Shown here in pieces: positions 58,616-64,000 of a DNA stretch of 64,000 bases. The notes below the pieces were generated by a model. It did no database searches, was not told the origin of the DNA, and saw nothing but the letters and a program-made list of their open reading frames with translations. The stretch covers positions 1 through 64,000 of the forward strand of contig CAWIOX010000033.1 in the NCBI GenBank assembly GCA_963837775.1, in the 5' to 3' direction. Both the position numbers and the translations under genes were made by a program. This DNA is from CAWIOX01 sp963837775 (GTDB taxonomy: Bacteria; Pseudomonadota; Gammaproteobacteria; Burkholderiales; Burkholderiaceae_D). Numbering within the stretch: the stretch's first letter is position 1; every line of letters begins with the position of its first letter.

Positions 58616-60142
58616 ATGAATACCGACTATCTAAAGAAAATTCTGACCGCCCGCGTCTATGACGTCGCTTTCGAAACCCCGCTGGAATTCGCGCCCACGC
58701 TGTCCGAGCGCATGGGCAACAAGATTTATTTCAAGCGCGAAGACATGCAAAGCGTATTCAGCTTCAAGCTGCGCGGCGCCTACAACAAGATGGCGCACCT
58801 GACGCCGGCACAACTCAAGCGCGGCGTGATCTGCGCGTCGGCCGGCAACCACGCGCAAGGCGTCGCGCTGTCGGCTGCCAAGCTCGGCTGCAAGGCGATG
58901 ATCGTGATGCCAACCACCACGCCGCCGGTCAAGGTCGACGCGGTCAGGGCGCGCGGCGGCGAGGTGGTGCTGTTCGGCGATTCCTTCACCGATGCCTACA
59001 ACCATGCACTGACGCTGGAAAAAAAACACAAGCTGACCTTCGTCCACCCGTTTGACGACCCCTTCGTGATCGCCGGCCAAGGCACCATCGGCATGGAAAT
59101 CCTGCGCCAGCATGCGGACCCGATCCATGCGATTTTCGTCGCCATCGGCGGCGGCGGCCTGATCGCCGGGGTGGCTGCGTATGTCAAGCAGATCCGCCCC
59201 GACATCAAGATCATCGGCGTCCAGACCACTGATTCCGACGCGATGGCGCGCAGCCTGCAAGCGGGCAAACGCATCACGCTGCCCGATGTCGGCCTGTTTT
59301 CCGACGGCACCGCGGTCAAACTGGTTGGCGAAGAGACCTTCCGCCTCGCCAAGCAATACGTCGACGAAGTGATCCTGGTCGATACCGACGCTATCTGCGC
59401 CGCGATCAAGGACGTGTTCCAGGACACCCGCAGCATTCTGGAACCTGCCGGCGCACTGGCGGTCGCAGGCGCGAAAGCCTATGTCGAACGCGCCAAGGCA
59501 GACAAGAAGCCGCTCAAGAACGAAACCCTGGTGACCATCGCCTGCGGTGCCAACATGAATTTCGACCGCCTGCGCTTCGTTGCCGAACGGGCCGAAGTCG
59601 GCGAAGCGCGCGAAGCGTTGTTCGCCGTCACGCTGCCCGAAGAGCGCGGCAGCTTCAAGCGTTTCTGCGAACTGGTCGGGCCGCGCAATGTGACCGAATT
59701 CAACTACCGCATCAGCGGCGAGAAGGAAGCGCACATCTTCGTCGGAGTTCAGATCGCGAATCGCGACGAAGCCGGCAAGATCGCCAAAAACTTCGAGAAG
59801 CATGGCTTCAAGACGCTGGATCTGACCGATGATGAACTCGGCAAGCTGCATATTCGCCACCTGGTCGGCGGCAAAAGCCCGCTGGCGCAGGAAGAACTGC
59901 TGTACCGCTTCGAATTCCCCGAGCGGCCAGGCGCACTGACCCGTTTCCTGTCGAGCATGGCGCCGAACTGGAACATCAGCCTGTTCCATTATCGCAACCA
60001 CGGTGCGGATTACGGCCGGATTCTGGTCGGCCTGCAAGTGCCGAAAAAGGAAATGAAATCCTTCCGCGAGTTTCTGACCAACGTGGGCTATCCTCATTGG
60101 GACGAAAGCAACAATCCGGTATACAAGCTATTCCTGGGATAA
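58616..60142 (+). CDS. ilvA: Threonine ammonia-lyase, biosynthetic (IlvA)
   Basis: A PLP enzyme making 2-oxobutanoate for isoleucine. It has 508 residues. The PLP lysine is in FKLRGAYNKM (about residue 56), followed by ICASAGNHAQGVALSAAKLG, the Gly loop AIGGGGLIAGVAAY and TIACGANMNFDRLRFV. The C-terminal half carries two ACT-like regulatory domains (~330-410 and ~425-505; ALFAVTLPEERGSFKRF and LYRFEFPERPGALTRF), so feedback by isoleucine is expected. ATG 58616 is used. A terminator follows. Confidence 0.96.
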   Translation: MNTDYLKKILTARVYDVAFETPLEFAPTLSERMGNKIYFKREDMQSVFSFKLRGAYNKMAHLTPAQLKRGVICASAGNHAQGVALSAAKLGCKAMIVMPTTTPPVKVDAVRARGGEVVLFGDSFTDAYNHALTLEKKHKLTFVHPFDDPFVIAGQGTIGMEILRQHADPIHAIFVAIGGGGLIAGVAAYVKQIRPDIKIIGVQTTDSDAMARSLQAGKRITLPDVGLFSDGTAVKLVGEETFRLAKQYVDEVILVDTDAICAAIKDVFQDTRSILEPAGALAVAGAKAYVERAKADKKPLKNETLVTIACGANMNFDRLRFVAERAEVGEAREALFAVTLPEERGSFKRFCELVGPRNVTEFNYRISGEKEAHIFVGVQIANRDEAGKIAKNFEKHGFKTLDLTDDELGKLHIRHLVGGKSPLAQEELLYRFEFPERPGALTRFLSSMAPNWNISLFHYRNHGADYGRILVGLQVPKKEMKSFREFLTNVGYPHWDESNNPVYKLFLG

Positions 60143-60143
60143 A

Positions 60144-60183
60144 CGCCCGCTCGCCCTCGCCAAAAACGGGCGGGGCATTTTTT
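60144..60183 (+). terminator. Rho-independent terminator of ilvA
   Basis: The stem CGCCCG/CGGGCG (60144-60149 with 60167-60172) has a long loop and a T run at 60178-60183, just after the ilvA stop. Confidence 0.7.
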
Positions 60184-60199
60184 AACGTGAACCATCACT

Positions 60200-61039
60200 A
60201 TGACCACGCACAACACGCCCGACGACTCGCTGCTGGGCAAACCCGCTGCCTATAAGGCCGAATACGACGCCAGCCTGCTGTTTCCGATTCCGCGCCAGGA
60301 AAAACGCGATGAGATCGGCGTCAGCGGCACGTTGCCGTTTTTCGGCGTCGACCTATGGAATGCCTATGAGGTTTCCTGGCTCAATCCGCGCGGCAAGCCG
60401 CAGGTGGCGATTGCAACCATCATGGTGCCCGCCGATTCGCCGAACATCATCGAATCGAAGTCCTTCAAGCTGTATCTGAATTCCTTCAACCAGACCAGGC
60501 TGGCCGACGCCGACTCGCTGCTGACGCTGTTGCGAACGGATTTATCCGCCGCTGCCGGCACCACGGTGCATGTGACGCTGGCGACACAGAATGTTTTTGC
60601 ACGACAGGAAATGGGCGAACTGGAAGGCTTATTGCTCGACCGGCTGGACATCGAGGTCACGCAATACAGTCCGAACCCATTGCTGCTGAAAGCCGATCAC
60701 TCGCAACCAGCGGTGGAAGAGACGCTGGTGTCGCACCTGCTGAAATCCAACTGCCTGGTCACCGGCCAGCCGGACTGGGGCAGCGTGCAGATCCGCTACC
60801 TGGGCGCGCCGATCGACCAGGAAGGCTTGCTGCAATACCTGATCAGCTTCCGCGACCACAACGAGTTCCACGAGCAATGCGTGGAGCGGATTTTCATGGA
60901 TGTACTGCGCCAGTGCAAACCGCAAAAACTCGCGGTCTATGCCCGCTACACCCGGCGCGGCGGACTCGACATCAACCCCTGGCGCAGCAATTTCAGCAGC
61001 ACGCAACCGCCATCGAACCGGCGCAATGCGCGCCAGTAA
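60200..61039 (+). CDS. queF: NADPH-dependent 7-cyano-7-deazaguanine reductase QueF (long form)
   Basis: QueF reduces preQ0 to preQ1 in queuosine synthesis. At 279 residues it is of the two-domain (YqcD-like) type. The N-half contains NAYEVSWLNPRGKPQVA and the substrate motif ESKSFKLYLNSFNQTRL. The C-half contains the nucleophilic Cys in LKSNCLVTGQPDWGSVQIRY, and then YLISFRDHNEFHEQCVERIF (His/Glu). ATG 60200 lies 57 bp after ilvA, behind its terminator. No preQ1 riboswitch was recognised in that short gap. Confidence 0.96.
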   Translation: MTTHNTPDDSLLGKPAAYKAEYDASLLFPIPRQEKRDEIGVSGTLPFFGVDLWNAYEVSWLNPRGKPQVAIATIMVPADSPNIIESKSFKLYLNSFNQTRLADADSLLTLLRTDLSAAAGTTVHVTLATQNVFARQEMGELEGLLLDRLDIEVTQYSPNPLLLKADHSQPAVEETLVSHLLKSNCLVTGQPDWGSVQIRYLGAPIDQEGLLQYLISFRDHNEFHEQCVERIFMDVLRQCKPQKLAVYARYTRRGGLDINPWRSNFSSTQPPSNRRNARQ

Positions 61040-61093
61040 GCAGTTAAGCCATTGACTGTTCGCATGAAGTAGCGAAATCGCTGCCCGAATACA

Positions 61094-61122
61094 TTGACAC
61101 AACAACAACTACGCACTAGCTT
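61094..61122 (+). promoter_or_regulatory. Promoter of the YegP-like gene
   Basis: A perfect -35 TTGACA (61094-61099) and a weak -10 TAGCTT (61117-61122) are 17 bp apart, about 50 bases before the ATG. Confidence 0.5.
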
Positions 61123-61172
61123 GGAAAAAGAGCTACCCCGATTCTTCACTCACTATCGTTCAAGGAGGCATC

Positions 61173-61508
61173 ATGGCTGCAAAATATCTGCTGAAAAATT
61201 CCAAAAACGGCAAATTTACCTTTAGCTTACTCGCGGGGAACAACCAGGTCGTGATGACGGCTTCGGACATATATGAGACAAAAGAGGCCGCCCTCAATGG
61301 CATCGAATCGTGCAAGAAAAATGGCACAGATGATGCCCGCTTTGAACGCAAAAAATCGTCTGCAGACGAGCCTTATTTCGTTCTGAAAACCGACAACGGG
61401 CAAATCATCGGCAAGAGCGAAATGTATTCCTCGCTTGCATCAATGGAAAACGGCATTGCTTCCGTCAAGACCAATGCTGGTGCTGCAGTGGAAGATGGCA
61501 CCGACTAA
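61173..61508 (+). CDS. YegP family protein (DUF1508, two repeats)
   Basis: A 111-residue protein made of two DUF1508 repeats: YLLKNSKNGKFTFSLLAGNNQVVMTASDIYETKEAALNGIES (~5-46) and YFVLKTDNGQIIGKSEMYSSLASMENGIASVK (~67-103). YegP-type proteins are small, abundant and often stress-related; no reaction is known. ATG 61173 follows a strong AAGGAGG Shine-Dalgarno, which suggests good expression. It has its own promoter and is not in an operon. Confidence 0.9.
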   Translation: MAAKYLLKNSKNGKFTFSLLAGNNQVVMTASDIYETKEAALNGIESCKKNGTDDARFERKKSSADEPYFVLKTDNGQIIGKSEMYSSLASMENGIASVKTNAGAAVEDGTD

Positions 61509-61715
61509 CCGTGTATCTTTACGGCCGTACCCGGACGGTGCGGCTGACGCATGTCTAATCATGCCTGCTCCAGATTCAAGCAAATCAACACCGACGCAGA
61601 CAAATTAAGGCCGGAGTAATTAACCGCAGAAGGAAATGAGAAGATTTAACATCAGCAACTGCAATCAATGCCGCGCCTCATGAGCAAACTAGCGTCAGCC
61701 CTGACGATTTTTGCA

Positions 61716-61743
61716 TTGCACAACGCATAAAGAGGCCTATAAT
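61716..61743 (+). promoter_or_regulatory. Promoter of ptsN-hprK-rapZ
   Basis: TTGCAC (61716-61721) and a perfect TATAAT (61738-61743) are 16 bp apart, about 45 bases upstream of ptsN. A small stem CGTCA/TGACG with a following T run (61693-61712) just upstream may end the preceding transcript. Confidence 0.6.
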
Positions 61744-61787
61744 TCTGCTCACATGACAACATTGTGCACTGCACCATTTCTCGTATC

Positions 61788-62258
61788 ATGACGAATTTCG
61801 CTAAAATCCTGTCGCCGGACAATGTTGCTCTCGACCTTGAGGTCTCCAGTAAAAAACGGGCATTCGAACAGGCCGGCCTCATCTTTGAAAACAACTGCGG
61901 CATCGCACGCTCCACCGTGTCGGAAAACCTGTTCGCGCGCGAACGCTTGGGCTCAACTGGATTGGGACATGGCGTCGCAGTTCCGCATGGCAGAATCAAG
62001 GGTCTGAAAGCGCCGCTGGCTGCATTCTTGCGACTGGCTGAACCGATCCCCTTTGAATCCCCCGACAGCCAGCCTGTAAAACTGTTGATCTTCCTGTTGA
62101 TCCCTGATCATGTCACGCAACAGCATCTTGAAACACTGTCGGAAATTGCTGAAATGTTTTCTGACGAAACAATGCGCACACTGCTTGCCACCGACCCGGA
62201 TCCGGCTTCTGTGTATGACAGAATCACCTCGTGGCGCCCGAGTCAACACATCAGCTGA
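61788..62258 (+). CDS. ptsN: PTS IIA-like nitrogen regulatory protein PtsN (EIIA-Ntr)
   Basis: A 156-residue regulatory phosphocarrier of the nitrogen PTS. ATG 61788 (MTNFAKILSPDNVALDLEVSSKKRAFEQ) is chosen over GTG 61764. The phosphorylated His is in GLGHGVAVPHGRIKGL (about residue 65). The end HLETLSEIAEMFSDETMRTLL is typical. It is the first gene of the ptsN-hprK-rapZ set. The hpf gene that often lies upstream is absent here. Confidence 0.93.
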   Translation: MTNFAKILSPDNVALDLEVSSKKRAFEQAGLIFENNCGIARSTVSENLFARERLGSTGLGHGVAVPHGRIKGLKAPLAAFLRLAEPIPFESPDSQPVKLLIFLLIPDHVTQQHLETLSEIAEMFSDETMRTLLATDPDPASVYDRITSWRPSQHIS

Positions 62259-62312
62259 TGTCCGATTAAAGGCCTGATTGATGAACACCTTCACTGACCT
62301 TAAACCACTACC

Positions 62313-63251
62313 ATGCCTTTATCGACCCCACTGAGTATCCAGCAACTGTATGACGACAACCGCGAATCCCTTGAACTGGGATGGTTTGCCGGCTTCTCAG
62401 GCAGTGAACGCCTGATATCGGGCGACGCCGCATCGGCCGCCGATCAGGTCGGGCATCTGAATCTGATCCATCCCGGACGGATACAGGTATTCGGGCATCA
62501 GGAAATCGAGTATTACCAAAAGCTCAGGGCACAATCACGCGGCTATCACACGCATGAACTGATGGCAGGCGAACCACCGGCACTGATCATTGCGCAGGGA
62601 CTGGAAACGCCAGCCGACATTCTGGCAGCCTGCGACGAAAAAAATATCCCGTTGTTCTCCACCCCATTGCCGGCAGCACAGGTGATCGACTACCTGCGGG
62701 TCTATCTGTCGAAAAAACTCGCACAAAGCATCACAATGCATGGTGTATTCATGGATGTGCTTGGCGTTGGCGTGCTGATTACCGGCGAGTCCGGTCTTGG
62801 CAAAAGCGAACTGGGGCTGGAATTAATTTCACGCAGCCACGGCCTGGTTGCCGACGATGCGGTCGAGTTCTCGCGCATCGCACCCAACATGATCGAAGGC
62901 CGCTGCCCGGCACTGCTGCAGAACCTGCTGGAAGTGCGTGGTCTGGGCCTGCTCGATATCAAGACGATATTTGGCGAGACCGCGGTACGCCGCAAGATGC
63001 GCCTGAAACTGATCGTACATCTGGTTCGCCGCAGCACGCTGGAAGAACATATGGATCGATTGCCATTCGACGCCCAAACCGAAGACGTGCTGGGACTGGC
63101 GGTACGCAAGGTCGTCATTCCGGTTGCTGCGGGCCGCAACATCGCGGTATTGCTGGAAGCTGCAGTACGCAACACCATCCTGCAGTTGCGCGGGATCGAC
63201 ACGTTGCAGGAGTTCATGGAGCGCCAGCGCAGGGCGATGAGCGGCGATTGA
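62313..63251 (+). CDS. hprK: HPr kinase/phosphorylase
   Basis: A 312-residue enzyme that phosphorylates or dephosphorylates HPr on serine. The Walker A loop is GESGLGKSELGLELI (~residue 153). LVADDAVEFSR follows, and the HPrK signature is EVRGLGLLDIKTIFGETAVR (~210). The N-terminal domain is SIQQLYDDNRESLELGWFAG. It lies 54 bp after ptsN and 57 bp before rapZ. In proteobacteria this set usually links the Ntr-PTS to carbon and nitrogen control or to envelope precursor regulation. Confidence 0.96.
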   Translation: MPLSTPLSIQQLYDDNRESLELGWFAGFSGSERLISGDAASAADQVGHLNLIHPGRIQVFGHQEIEYYQKLRAQSRGYHTHELMAGEPPALIIAQGLETPADILAACDEKNIPLFSTPLPAAQVIDYLRVYLSKKLAQSITMHGVFMDVLGVGVLITGESGLGKSELGLELISRSHGLVADDAVEFSRIAPNMIEGRCPALLQNLLEVRGLGLLDIKTIFGETAVRRKMRLKLIVHLVRRSTLEEHMDRLPFDAQTEDVLGLAVRKVVIPVAAGRNIAVLLEAAVRNTILQLRGIDTLQEFMERQRRAMSGD

Positions 63252-63308
63252 TCTTGTCAGCTGTAAGTTGAATACATCAGCTCTTGGCTTGCGGTATCAT
63301 TCCTAATT

Positions 63309-64000
63309 ATGCGCATAATTCTCATTACTGGCATCTCCGGCTCCGGCAAATCTGTCGCCTTGAACGTCCTTGAAGACGCTGCTTATTATTGCGTCGACAA
63401 CTTACCGCCTACGCTGTTGCGCAACCTGGTTGCGACCTTGATTGAACAGGGCACTGAAAAAGTTGCCGTCGCGGTGGATGCCCGCAGCGCCAGTTCCCTT
63501 GCCAGTTTGCCGGCCGATATCAGCCAATTGAAGCAGGAAGGTCATGACGTCAAGGTGTTGTTCTTAACCGCCAAAACGGAAGCCCTGATCGCCCGCTTCT
63601 CCGAAACGCGCCGCAGCCACCCGCTATCGCATCATTTCGGCACCCAATCTGCCGATCGGCGCACCCGCACCCTGTCGGAATGCATTACCGAAGAACGGGA
63701 AAAGCTGGTTGCGATAGAAGGTTGCGGCCATGTAATTGACACTTCCGGCATGAGCGCCAGCAAATTGCGCGCCTGGGTTACCGACTTTGTCGAGATCAAG
63801 CATGCGTCATTGACGCTCCTGTTCGAATCGTTCGCCTTCAAGTTCGGTGTCCCGCTGGATGCCGACATGGTGTTTGACGTACGCACTCTGCCCAACCCCT
63901 ATTACAATCTCAACCTGCGCCCCTTGACCGGTATAGATGCGCCTGTCATTGAATTTCTGGACGCCGAACCGGATGCAGTAGACCTGCTCAACGACATCAG
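63309..64000 (+). CDS. rapZ: RNase adapter protein RapZ (5' part)
   Basis: It starts at ATG 63309 (MRIILITGISGSGKSVALNVLEDAAYYCVDNLPPTLL), with a P-loop GISGSGKS at residues 8-15. Other family stretches are DARSASSLASLP, FLTAKTEALIARFSETRRSHPL, FESFAFKFGVPLDADMVFDVR and NPYYNLNLRPLTGID. About 230 of ~285 residues are in the window. In E. coli RapZ tunes GlmS through the small RNA GlmZ; whether that applies here is not known. No stop is reached. Confidence 0.95.
   Translation, partial: MRIILITGISGSGKSVALNVLEDAAYYCVDNLPPTLLRNLVATLIEQGTEKVAVAVDARSASSLASLPADISQLKQEGHDVKVLFLTAKTEALIARFSETRRSHPLSHHFGTQSADRRTRTLSECITEEREKLVAIEGCGHVIDTSGMSASKLRAWVTDFVEIKHASLTLLFESFAFKFGVPLDADMVFDVRTLPNPYYNLNLRPLTGIDAPVIEFLDAEPDAVDLLNDI

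Noticed and set aside
60143..60199. preQ1 riboswitch before queF
   Set aside because: The gap is only 57 bases and is taken up by the ilvA terminator; no preQ1 aptamer pattern is visible.

Overview
The window is a gene-dense chromosomal stretch of a Gram-negative betaproteobacterium. It most resembles Oxalobacteraceae (Herminiimonas/Janthinobacterium type). That placement is an inference from gene order and protein style: dcw cluster - peroxiredoxin - lpxC - M23 peptidase - secA, ptsN-hprK-rapZ, ubiE-Tim44-ubiJ-ubiB, and aspS-DUF502-FmdB. I saw no rRNA, tRNA, CRISPR array, insertion sequence or phage.

Region 1 (1-23.1 kb, mostly minus strand) is the envelope and division block. From upstream to downstream it reads mraZ, rsmH, ftsL, ftsI, murE, murF, mraY, murD, ftsW, murG, murC, ddlB, ftsQ, ftsA, ftsZ, with most junctions overlapping by a few bases. 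A peroxiredoxin, lpxC, a divergent dciA-like gene, an M23 peptidase and the 5' part of secA follow. A good sigma70 promoter lies upstream of mraZ, and hairpin terminators close ftsZ, the peroxiredoxin and lpxC. rnpB (RNase P RNA) sits just beyond the promoter end of the cluster.

Region 2 (23.1-44.2 kb) is accessory metabolism and signalling. It holds a ThDP-dependent enzyme, a badly broken CheB-CheR-PAS gene followed by a frameshifted histidine kinase, a hemerythrin-like protein, and a TetR-controlled beta-oxidation set (acyl-CoA dehydrogenase, FadB-like, thiolase, enoyl-CoA hydratase). It continues with hslR, a PhnD-like binding protein coupled to a PAS-GGDEF-EAL-CZB protein, and a clsB/ybhP pair.

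Region 3 (44.3-58.5 kb, minus strand) is housekeeping: nudB, aspS, DUF502, an FmdB-type zinc ribbon, a methyltransferase, ubiB-ubiJ-(Tim44)-ubiE, DUF971, HIT, a giant FAD/Fe-S oxidoreductase and yqaA. Region 4 (58.6-64 kb, plus strand) holds ilvA, queF, a YegP-type protein and ptsN-hprK-rapZ; rapZ runs off the window.

Two observations stand out. First, a previously unfamiliar 65-80 bp repeat occurs seven times, each time within about 40 bases of the 3' end of a gene, including rnpB. Second, about twenty apparent frameshifts lie between 25.4 and 55.8 kb, some in core genes such as ubiE, and I found none in the flanking regions. They may be sequencing or assembly errors rather than gene decay.
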